Assembly (NCBI GenBank): GCA_030142905.1
Contig: JASJOG010000117.1
Coordinates: forward strand, 434,001 to 498,000
Source of the DNA: Heliopora coerulea
Taxonomy: Eukaryota; Cnidaria; Anthozoa; Scleralcyonacea; Helioporidae
Reading direction: 5' to 3'
Length of the DNA stretch: 64,000 nt
The notes under the pieces are model-generated. The model searched no databases and was not told where the DNA came from. It saw only the letters and a program-made list of their open reading frames with translations. Positions 60,801 to 64,000 of the stretch are shown piece by piece. The position numbers were made by a program, and so were the translations under genes. Position 1 is the first letter of the stretch; each line of letters opens with the position of its first letter.

Positions 60801-60824
60801 CCACACATCATACCACACAGAGAG
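31653..60824 (+). CDS. UBE3B: UBE3B ortholog, 5' part (20 exons)
   Basis: HECT-type E3 ubiquitin ligase. Twenty exons (31653-31766, 32534-32583, 33665-33714, 36485-36549, 39754-39810, 40470-40574, 44667-44714, 45304-45355, 47283-47368, 48727-48809, 49298-49403, 50055-50175, 51770-51804, 52334-52363, 53928-54168, 54746-54907, 58226-58400, 59495-59619, 60029-60158, 60725-60824) join in phase into exactly 645 codons with no stop. Residues 1-40 form the basic N-terminal helix with an IQ motif, a calmodulin site in the human protein; the rest is the helical region preceding HECT. Landmarks shared with human UBE3B as I recall it include [10 protein letters not shown] (human WHPVLGWFSQ), VTKQLHILW (ITKQLQFLW), [10 protein letters not shown] ([10 protein letters not shown]) and IPHIIPH (IPHVIPH). 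The HECT domain lies beyond 64000. Human UBE3B associates with mitochondria; its loss causes Kaufman oculocerebrofacial syndrome. Confidence 0.95.
32534..32583 (+). CDS. UBE3B: UBE3B exon 2
   Basis: Acceptor tattttag, donor gtaagt, leaving in phase 2. [17 protein letters not shown] completes the IQ motif (human AHVRSFLCRSRLQRDIR). Confidence 0.9.
32751..32898. mobile_element. Short foldback element
   Basis: GCTGTGACTGATCATAAGGA at the left and, on the other strand, GCTATGACTGATTGTAAAGA at the right. The match continues through AATTCT, AGCAAAGG and AAAGAAAC, so about 148 bp fold into one imperfect hairpin. It lies in UBE3B intron 2. Confidence 0.6.
33665..33714 (+). CDS. UBE3B: UBE3B exon 3
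   Basis: Acceptor caattag, donor gtatgt. [16 protein letters not shown] matches human EIDDFFKADDPESTK. The AT microsatellite follows directly in the intron. Confidence 0.88.
33775..33930. repeat. AT/GTAT microsatellite
   Basis: A run of TA dinucleotides (33797-33826) is followed by TATATGCATCTTG units of about 20 bases and a TACACACA tail. The apparent ORFs on both strands here are artefacts of the repeat. Confidence 0.95.
34610..34990. repeat. G-rich hAT-like end region
   Basis: At the right, read on the other strand, CAGTGGCAGTTCTAAGGCAG resembles a hAT end, followed by a G-run block; at the left GGGGGGAAGAGGG and GAGGCAGCCTCC. No transposase is visible. Low certainty. Confidence 0.3.
35685..35696. 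repeat. Poly(G) run
   Basis: Twelve consecutive G on the + strand, in a wider G-rich block at 35680-35700. It may be assembly-sensitive. Confidence 0.9.
35834..35946 (-). repeat. tRNA-derived SINE-like repeat, copy 3
   Basis: On the minus strand it reads GATAGTTCAATTTGTAGAGC, then GACGCGAGTTGGAACCCCGC, then AACTTTTCTAGTTGATTTTA: the same order as in the + strand copies. Confidence 0.6.
35947..36017. repeat. Fragment shared with the 5' edge of the BEL element
   Basis: TATTGCGTAAATATGTATTG and the following AGATTCAACACTCCAGATAA match 21684-21750 (TATTGCGTAAATACATATTG, AGACTCGACAATCCAGATAA), directly upstream of the BEL gag start. It is probably a leftover LTR or leader piece of the same family. 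Confidence 0.55.
36030..36376. mobile_element. Foldback MITE family B, copy 1
   Basis: A 347-bp near-complete palindrome: the left arm starts AAATTTAATAAGTATAATAC and the right ends GTATTGAACTAAATTT. The arms contain ACTCAAGATTTGAGTG and AATTTATTTCAAATTCATCT, with a tight turn near 36204 (CAAGCAAGCAATGCTTG). It has no coding potential and lies in UBE3B intron 3. Confidence 0.75.
36485..36549 (+). CDS. UBE3B: UBE3B exon 4
   Basis: Acceptor ttatag, donor gtatac. [20 protein letters not shown] corresponds to human [20 protein letters not shown]. Confidence 0.9.
37255..37320. repeat. Small perfect hairpin
   Basis: CTAATTAGTATTCT and AGAATACTAATTAG face each other about 15 bases apart, in A+T-rich intron sequence. 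Confidence 0.6.
37790..37982 (+). repeat. Interspersed repeat family F, copy 4 (3' part)
   Basis: Only the distal half is kept: GAACAGCAACATTCGACGAC, CTCAGTCCGTAATGGAAAGT, then TCGGTTAATAAGTATTT. It lies in a UBE3B intron, so the family is not limited to the first gene. Confidence 0.65.
39061..39459 (+). pseudogene. Unrecognised coding-like segment with frameshift
   Basis: From about 39061 a frame reads [18 protein letters not shown], then [18 protein letters not shown] and [17 protein letters not shown]. Around the TTTTT run near 39290 the sense continues in another frame as [20 protein letters not shown] and [17 protein letters not shown]. The composition is protein-like with no low complexity. 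I do not recognise the family. It sits in UBE3B intron 4, so it is probably a transposon or retrocopy fragment. Confidence 0.4.
39754..39810 (+). CDS. UBE3B: UBE3B exon 5
   Basis: 19 codons, phase 0. [19 protein letters not shown] matches human [20 protein letters not shown]. Acceptor taacag, donor gtaagt. Confidence 0.92.
40470..40574 (+). CDS. UBE3B: UBE3B exon 6
   Basis: 35 codons, phase 0. It contains [20 protein letters not shown], with the WY and LPWI/LLWIQQIK landmarks of human UBE3B. Acceptor ttttttag, donor gtttgt. The next intron holds the 3.1-kb integrase-type transposon. Confidence 0.93.
40654..40842 (+). pseudogene. hAT (ZBED5/SCAND3-like) transposase fragment
   Basis: 63 codons open up to a [23 protein letters not shown], then [20 protein letters not shown] and LTEF-stop. 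The IDLTSD...KREF...SLTEF(W) pattern is that of the late part of ZBED5/SCAND3/GTF2IRD2-type hAT proteins, where Trp follows; here it is TGA. It lies immediately left of the integrase-type transposon. Confidence 0.5.
40905..40912. repeat. Target-site duplication, left
   Basis: GTCGCGCT abutting the left terminal inverted repeat. Identical to 44058-44065. Confidence 0.88.
42089..43385 (-). pseudogene. rve-type DDE integrase of the transposon, frameshifted
   Basis: N-terminal helical part (43385-43110), then a helix-turn-helix-like [18 protein letters not shown] (about 43100-43040). The catalytic core follows in shifting frames: [13 protein letters not shown] (first Asp, about 42705-42731), PSRTRCD then GTENVDVVK (second Asp, about 42530-42565), and [13 protein letters not shown] (Glu, about 42420-42450). 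The C-terminal part has [20 protein letters not shown] (42298-42089). All three acidic residues survive and the last two are about 35 residues apart, but frameshifts and stops break the gene. Confidence 0.78.
43437..43740. repeat. Minisatellite, about 24-bp unit
   Basis: Imperfect tandem units of the form AAACAGTGCATAATAATAAC run for about 300 bases inside the integrase-type transposon, upstream of its transposase. Confidence 0.75.
44058..44065. repeat. Target-site duplication, right
   Basis: GTCGCGCT abutting the right terminal inverted repeat. Identical to 40905-40912, with no mismatch. Confidence 0.88.
44667..44714 (+). CDS. UBE3B: UBE3B exon 7
   Basis: 48 nt, phase 0: [16 protein letters not shown], human DSRLITLYLTM. 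Acceptor tttacag, donor gtaatg. Confidence 0.88.
45304..45355 (+). CDS. UBE3B: UBE3B exon 8
   Basis: [17 protein letters not shown] matches human LVTFTDTSTWKILRGKG. Acceptor tttcag, donor gtaatt, leaving in phase 1. Confidence 0.9.
46590..46990 (-). pseudogene. LINE ORF2 C-terminal fragment
   Basis: The minus strand reads [20 protein letters not shown] followed by [17 protein letters not shown], the usual C-terminal tail of CR1/L2-type LINE proteins. Upstream of it, in another frame, are pieces such as [17 protein letters not shown]. It is 5'-truncated and lies antisense in the UBE3B intron before exon 47283. Confidence 0.72.
47283..47368 (+). CDS. UBE3B: UBE3B exon 9
   Basis: Acceptor tgttttacag, donor gtaaga. 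[20 protein letters not shown] corresponds to human [20 protein letters not shown], followed by NEFY / HGFY. Confidence 0.9.
47715..47800. repeat. Repeat shared with 48459-48620
   Basis: TTTTTATTGATGAAAGTGTC and GATGTAAACAGCTTTCGATG recur, slightly changed, at 48470-48600 (TTTTTATTGATGAAAGTGTA, GATACAAACAGCTTTCAAAG). Confidence 0.55.
48459..48536. repeat. Perfect-ended hairpin
   Basis: TTACAGCAGCCGTTTTTATT at the left is the exact inverse of AATAAAAACGGCTGCTGTAA at the right; the middle pairs further through AGTGTACTAT / ATAGTGTACT. It is embedded in the repeat also seen at 47715. Confidence 0.8.
48727..48809 (+). CDS. UBE3B: UBE3B exon 10
   Basis: [20 protein letters not shown] with AAIITLSLR, human [28 protein letters not shown]. 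Acceptor tatccag, donor gtaggg, leaving in phase 2. Confidence 0.87.
49298..49403 (+). CDS. UBE3B: UBE3B exon 11
   Basis: It contains [20 protein letters not shown], human FLIHIMSVPALVTHLSTVT. Acceptor ttcttag, donor gtaaaa. Confidence 0.92.
49797..49953. mobile_element. Foldback MITE family B-like, copy 2
   Basis: The left arm ACTCAAGATTTGAGCTGAAT, GACGAAAGTTGAATAAAGGT and the right arm, read on the other strand, ACTCATGATTTGGGTTGAAT, GACGAGTGATGAATAAAGGT pair over about 65 bases. The AATTTATTTCGAA and ACTCAAGATTTGAG motifs link it to 36030-36376. Confidence 0.68.
50055..50175 (+). CDS. UBE3B: UBE3B exon 12
   Basis: [18 protein letters not shown] is followed by [12 protein letters not shown] (human SLEGCHTLCLMGNLL). 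Acceptor ttgtag, donor gtaagt, leaving in phase 1. Confidence 0.92.
50930..51205 (+). repeat. tRNA-derived SINE-like repeat, copy 2
   Basis: It matches 29700-29965 along its length, including GTGTTAAGTTGTCG, CGTGCACTTAAATTGGATAA and GATGCGAGTTCGAATCCCAC with an intact B box. The A-box part is shorter by a few bases. It lies in the UBE3B intron after exon 50055-50175. Confidence 0.68.
51770..51804 (+). CDS. UBE3B: UBE3B exon 13 (short)
   Basis: A 35-nt exon, [12 protein letters not shown], joining phase 1 to phase 0. Acceptor aattttag, donor gtgagt. Similarity to human is weak (LLHLGSLSPRVLEEE region), but phase and order fit. Confidence 0.72.
52334..52363 (+). CDS. UBE3B: UBE3B exon 14 (30 nt)
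   Basis: Ten codons, [10 protein letters not shown], phase 0 at both ends; acceptor cttttacag, donor gtaagt. It sits where human has GFVSLLTQTL. Confidence 0.7.
53456..53773. mobile_element. MITE family C (CACATGTGAAA), copy 1
   Basis: Repeated TTTCACATGTGAAA-type palindromes, with a 54-bp tandem unit (53481-53534, 53535-53588 and a partial third). The right end TTTTTTAAGGG and the left AAACAAAATTTTACG resemble those of the copy at 60236. It lies in the UBE3B intron before exon 53928. Confidence 0.6.
53928..54168 (+). CDS. UBE3B: UBE3B exon 15
   Basis: The largest UBE3B exon here. It holds [20 protein letters not shown] and [11 protein letters not shown], the best matches to human UBE3B in the window. 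Acceptor cttttag, donor gtttgt, leaving in phase 1. Confidence 0.96.
54746..54907 (+). CDS. UBE3B: UBE3B exon 16
   Basis: It contains [20 protein letters not shown] and [15 protein letters not shown], human [20 protein letters not shown] and TLTQIRLQILT. Acceptor gttatag, donor gtaggt. Confidence 0.94.
55107..55889. mobile_element. Unclassified non-autonomous element with AGCGGCCAC motifs
   Basis: Left AGTTGAACCTTTGTTGAGCG and right, on the other strand, AGTTGAACCCCTGTTAAGCG form terminal inverted repeats. Internally TTAAGCGGCCAC recurs several times, and the right edge folds (AACCCCTGTTAAGCGGCCAC against GTGGTCGCTTAACAGGGGTT). No transposase is visible. Confidence 0.6.
55966..56038 (+). tRNA. 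tRNA-like gene or pseudogene (anticodon GGC by position)
   Basis: 73 bases fold as a cloverleaf: acceptor GTCTTTG/CAGGGAC (7 pairs, including G-T pairs), D stem GCTC/GAAC with one mismatch, anticodon stem TCTCA/TCAGA with one mismatch, and T stem ACGGG/CCCGT around TTCGATT. The loop CCGGCGA puts GGC (Ala) at 34-36, but position 33 is C instead of T, which argues for a tRNA-derived element. A T5 run follows at 56045. It lies sense in a UBE3B intron. Confidence 0.5.
56795..57035. mobile_element. Repeat family E-like, copy 2
   Basis: CCTTGCCGGGATATTC, then TCTAGCCGGGATAAGAC and TCCATATAATCAGGTC resemble the layout at 31009 (GCCGGG units flanked by CATGTGATC- or ATATAATCAG-like edges). The relation is by eye only. 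Confidence 0.35.
58226..58400 (+). CDS. UBE3B: UBE3B exon 17
   Basis: [20 protein letters not shown] and [14 protein letters not shown], human [20 protein letters not shown] and LMLFCDCSRHLI. Acceptor ttcatag, donor gtaagt. Confidence 0.96.
59495..59619 (+). CDS. UBE3B: UBE3B exon 18
   Basis: [20 protein letters not shown] followed by SGFLNSL, human [20 protein letters not shown] and SSFLNSF. Acceptor tcctgtag, donor gtaagt. Confidence 0.95.
59677..59791. mobile_element. MITE family A, copy 4
   Basis: TTAACCCTTTGCAG at the left end and GGACAGGAAAGGGTTAA at the right, with the CTGGCTAACGCCAGA hairpin between. It differs from the other copies by a short duplication of the TTTTACT motif. It lies in the UBE3B intron after the exon ending at 59619. 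Confidence 0.72.
60029..60158 (+). CDS. UBE3B: UBE3B exon 19
   Basis: [20 protein letters not shown] matches human [20 protein letters not shown]. Acceptor gttccag, donor gtgagt, leaving in phase 2. Confidence 0.95.
60236..60448. mobile_element. MITE family C, copy 2
   Basis: Inverted ends CCCTCACAAAATTTT and, on the other strand, CCCTTATAAAATTTC, with many TTTCATGTGTGAAA-, CACATGTGAA- and CATATATGGAA-type palindromes between. Confidence 0.65.
60725..60824 (+). CDS. UBE3B: UBE3B exon 20 (last in window)
   Basis: [19 protein letters not shown] matches human RAQLILQYIPHVIPHKN, directly before the FRTMV segment that leads into HECT. Acceptor cttcctag, donor gtaccg. No following UBE3B exon is seen up to 64000. 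Confidence 0.94.
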
Positions 60825-61316
60825 GTACCGCTTTATTATTAATATATCGTTTCTTACATTAAAATGTGAATCATTGTACTTAGGCAAGCTATATATGCAA
60901 TCGCTTATGCATGCCTTGTCAAGCATACGGACTATGGACTTGTCATATTTAGGAGGTCTTGTTTATAAGTAAGCTGTTTGTGTGGTTTTTAAAAAGTCTT
61001 CTTCGCCGAGGCCCCTCCTGGATGTCTTTAGGCGCGTGACAATGTAAACCGTACATTCTTGGATGTCTAACGTTTCAAAGGACCTTACCCATTATGACGT
61101 CAGTTAGCCCAAAGCATGCAATGAACCTTGGTCTTAGTGGTTAAATGTTTATAAACTTTGCAGTAGGGGCGCTCTAGAAGTTGAATGTTTTGAAAGTCTT
61201 TGTGGTCTTTCAGAAGCTAACCAAACAAGTGGAAGTCCCAGCATATTTCGAAGCTCTATCCCGGGTGGAGGGATATTTGCAGCTCTGAAAGAAACACAAA
61301 TACTGCGAGTTCTGAG

Positions 61317-61590
61317 AGGATTACACCAAAACCTAGCGATGGTTTTACGTGTTGTGCTCCAGGGTGCTTCAACAACAACGAAAGGAATCCCTGAGCTTTC
61401 TTTCTATATTTTTCACTACAGAAAAAGCCAAGAACTGATTGACCTTGGACAGAACTGAATACATCTTTTTTCACGAAAGGGCTTTTCGCCAACGCTAGGC
61501 CATAGATTGTCTTCTGTTGCGTGAGTGTTAGAATATCAAGCTCTGTTTGCCCAGTATTTCTGACAGAAGATTTAAACAAAACTTGGATTA
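61317..61590 (+). pseudogene. THAP-type zinc-finger fragment
   Basis: GFTCCAPGCFNNNERNPELS followed by FYIF has the Cys-x4-Cys and Ser-Phe-x-x-Phe of a THAP start. The later Cys-x2-His part is not convincing and stops intervene. THAP domains occur in P-element transposases and in host genes. It adjoins the large inverted repeat. Confidence 0.4.
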
Positions 61591-62780
61591 TTTGCTCTTA
61601 CTTATCCATTTATCTACCCCCGTTAATAAATAACCAAAACATAAGAGTAATAAAATAATATTGATTATTAGTTTTGTTACTTGATGTTGTTGAAATACTG
61701 TCAAGCAGTCACTATTTTATGAACAGCGTGTCCTTTCCATGAAAGAATTACCTGGTTCACATGTTAGGGTACCTATACTGCCACATTTTTCTCTGAACAT
61801 GGGAAGAACAGTGCTTAGTATATCTACTAAAATTTGCCAGGAGCATGCTAGTTCAATGGAGATTAATCGACAGCCCTTGTTTTTGTTTAAAATACCCAAA
61901 ATGGAAACAAATGCCTTACTAAGGGTCTAAAAGCTCATATAAAAACATTGCAAATGCCACACAAGACTTGGAGCATTATAGGGTTGGCTTGTGTCAGCCG
62001 AAGTCAGAACATGATTTAAGTGAAAAAGTGTACCACAAATAAGAGAAATGGATAGTAGTTTATCATGATTCTATACGTTAAGCCTTGTCAAACAATGTTA
62101 CAAGTCTTGTTGCAGCAGTTTCTAGTGCTTCTAGATAAGAATAGATAAAGAAATCGGCTGCCTGGTTTACAGACTACCTTTGGAGGAATGGTCAAAAAAT
62201 GTAAAACAAAGTCAACTTGAAAAGCATTGTTTTTCCCCAAGGTGAGCAGTTGCTATAAATTTGGTCAGTGTGTAAGTCTCTACTTGTGCAGATAACAAAG
62301 TCAATTCAAGGTAAGCCTAACGTTAATTATTCCCTAACAGTGGTAAAAGTATTCATGGCTCCTTTCAGTTGTAATTCCTTTCCAGGGCTGTCGATTTATT
62401 TCCATTGAAATAACTAGCATGCTCCTGGCAATTATAGTAGATATACTTAGATAGTAGATATAATTATAGGAGATATACTTCTCATATTTGGGGAAAAACT
62501 TGGCTGTACAGGTATCATAATCTGTGAACCAGTTAATTATTTCATGGTGAGAACACTGTTCATAAAATAGTGACTGCTTAACAGTATTTCCACAACATCG
62601 AGAAACAAAACTAGGAATCTATATTTTATTACATTCAACCTTCATTATTTATCATGCAGGCAGAAAATTGGACCAATAAAAGCAAATAACCCAGATTTTG
62701 TTTAAACCTTCAGTCAGATACATTGGACAAACAGTACTTAATATTCTAACACTTACACAGTTGCTAGAGGAATTATGATG
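61500..62780. mobile_element. Large inverted repeat (arms about 400 bp)
   Basis: The left arm (about 61500-61900) and the right arm (about 62375-62780) are inverted copies: TTTAAACAAAACTTGGATTA against TTTAAACAAAATCTGGGTTA, GCAGTCACTATTTTATGAAC in both, and TTGCCAGGAGCATGCTAGTT in both. Arms differ by scattered substitutions and small indels. The 470-bp spacer has no recognised gene. It lies in the last UBE3B intron of the window. Confidence 0.8.
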
Positions 62781-62789
62781 ATGAATTTA

Positions 62790-64000
62790 CTTGACTGCTT
62801 TAACTAATTTGAATGTTTGAATATTAATGTATTGTCCAAACGTGAAAATTGCAAGAGATGTGCAATAAAATAAATGTCTAGGATTCACAGAAGTTGCAAA
62901 TCATAGTTTAGTTTAATAGTTTTACCGATATTTACCATTCATACTGTAAAAGAAAATAAGAATGTATGGAAGGTTGGTAACAGGAGGCAAGTAAATTCCT
63001 TTATGGTGAAAGGCATATACTATATGGTATGTAACGTACCTATTTGTTAATTAATGACATTGAATACAGTCGTTCCTTTTGACGTATGGTAAACAATACT
63101 TCTTTAAAACCGGAAATTTCACCTCAGAAGCCCAGGATTTAAAATTTCCCCTCGAAGCATGGCCTCGAGCCCTGCAAAAACTCTACTGTGCATGGTCGAT
63201 GGCGAACCATCGGTACACCAGTAGGCTGCGCCTGTCTAATAAACTTAGCTTATTTTTGTTTTGCTATATTTATCCGGGCTGTGGACGTACGGGAATACGT
63301 GGGAATATGGGTTGTAGATTATCTTATGCCTAAAAAAAGTTGCCTGCCGACTTAAGAACTGGCCAAAGTTAGATTTGTAACATCAGCTGGCACTCGCTTT
63401 TCTCATTTGATCAATGATACCTGAAATTTGGTTCGTACGCACAAGGACGCGGGCAGATCGGCTGCCAGGCCCTGCAATAAGTTGTTCGTAGAGAACAGCA
63501 CGTTTTGGCCGGTAGACAAACAAACCAGATTCAGGTGGACAAAATCTTACAAATTTTAAGATCAACCACTAGTTAAACGTATTCGACGATTATTTAAATC
63601 AGAAAACTAGATGAACAGATGCAACAGATGCACTCGGTTAATAAGTAATCAATCTTATTCTGTAGCGAGTCAAGATCTTCCGCAGTTTCGTTCAACAAGA
63701 CAAAGAGGCTTTGGGTATTGTTACCGACGACCATGGTTTTTCTGCGAGTTGCATTTTCGTGAAGGTTCGCCGAAGTCAACTCTTAGAGGTTTGTCCAACA
63801 TATTGTGTATTTTTGCATGATTTTTTTTTTCTTAAAACACTCTGGGCTGCATAAGCAATGTTTAACAATAGATGGATTTATATAGATTGCGTATTTGACT
63901 GGTTTGATTGGGTCGAATGAGATTTAATTGTATATTGTGTTGAATTGGAATGGAGTTGAATTATATGCTGTGTAGCGTACTGCATTATATATATTTTATT
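62790..64000. other. End of window, no gene recognised
   Basis: A+T-rich sequence still expected to be UBE3B intron. No exon matching the start of the HECT region was found, and no element is recognised. Confidence 0.4.

Noticed and set aside
61256..61579. 107-codon minus-strand ORF
   Set aside because: It runs opposite the THAP-like reading and into the inverted-repeat arm. It has no recognisable domain, although part of it recurs in the other arm.
63594..63820. Overlapping ORFs on both strands near the window end, checked as the next UBE3B exon
   Set aside because: Neither reading resembles the pre-HECT or HECT sequence and the splice borders do not fit.
1..64000. CRISPR arrays, operons, bacterial promoters
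   Set aside because: Spliced host genes and eukaryotic transposons throughout; no spaced identical direct repeats and no bacterial gene organisation.

Overview
The window is nuclear DNA of an intron-rich animal. Codons read through GT-AG introns, about two thirds of the A+T-rich sequence is non-coding, and transposon debris is dense. The two host genes are clearly metazoan, and the repeat types (Tc1, hAT, BEL/Pao, CR1/L2-like LINE, tRNA-derived SINE-like repeats, many foldback MITEs) fit an anthozoan cnidarian, possibly a stony coral. The cnidarian placement is inference from recalled repeat style; the sequence alone proves only an intron-rich metazoan.

Region 1 (about 722-17542, + strand) holds the 3' part of a centriolar coiled-coil gene, the MPHOSPH9 (M-phase phosphoprotein 9) ortholog. 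Fourteen exons join in phase to give 526 residues and a stop. The 5' end lies upstream of the window. Its introns carry an uninterrupted Tc1-like transposase gene (8462-9556, minus), a GGAA-type microsatellite, several copies of two short repeat families and a non-autonomous hAT element with a degenerate 8-bp target duplication.

Region 2 (17543-31652) is intergenic and almost all mobile-element remains, mostly on the minus strand: a truncated BEL/Pao LTR retrotransposon (17817-21690), a broken ZMYM1-like hAT transposase (22017-24200), an internally deleted LINE (26590-28094) and SINE-like repeats. A 124-126-bp intron segment of MPHOSPH9 is duplicated exactly at the edge of the truncated BEL element.

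Region 3 (31653 to beyond 64000, + strand) is the 5' two thirds of UBE3B, a HECT-type E3 ubiquitin ligase. Twenty exons join in phase into exactly 645 codons, from the initiator Met and IQ motif up to the segment just before the HECT domain, which must lie outside the window. Its introns hold a 3145-bp DNA transposon with an rve-type integrase gene, near-perfect terminal inverted repeats and a perfect 8-bp target duplication (40905-44065), a tRNA-like gene, foldback MITEs, a LINE 3' fragment, and a large inverted repeat with a THAP-like zinc-finger fragment at its edge.

The two host genes are transcribed head to tail but have no obvious functional coupling: MPHOSPH9 acts in centriole capping and ciliogenesis, UBE3B in mitochondria-associated, calmodulin-regulated ubiquitination. 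Both human orthologs lie on 12q24, so the pairing may reflect an old linkage group. The least explained content is the integrase-type transposon, the THAP/inverted-repeat element and several short repeat families present in two to four copies here.
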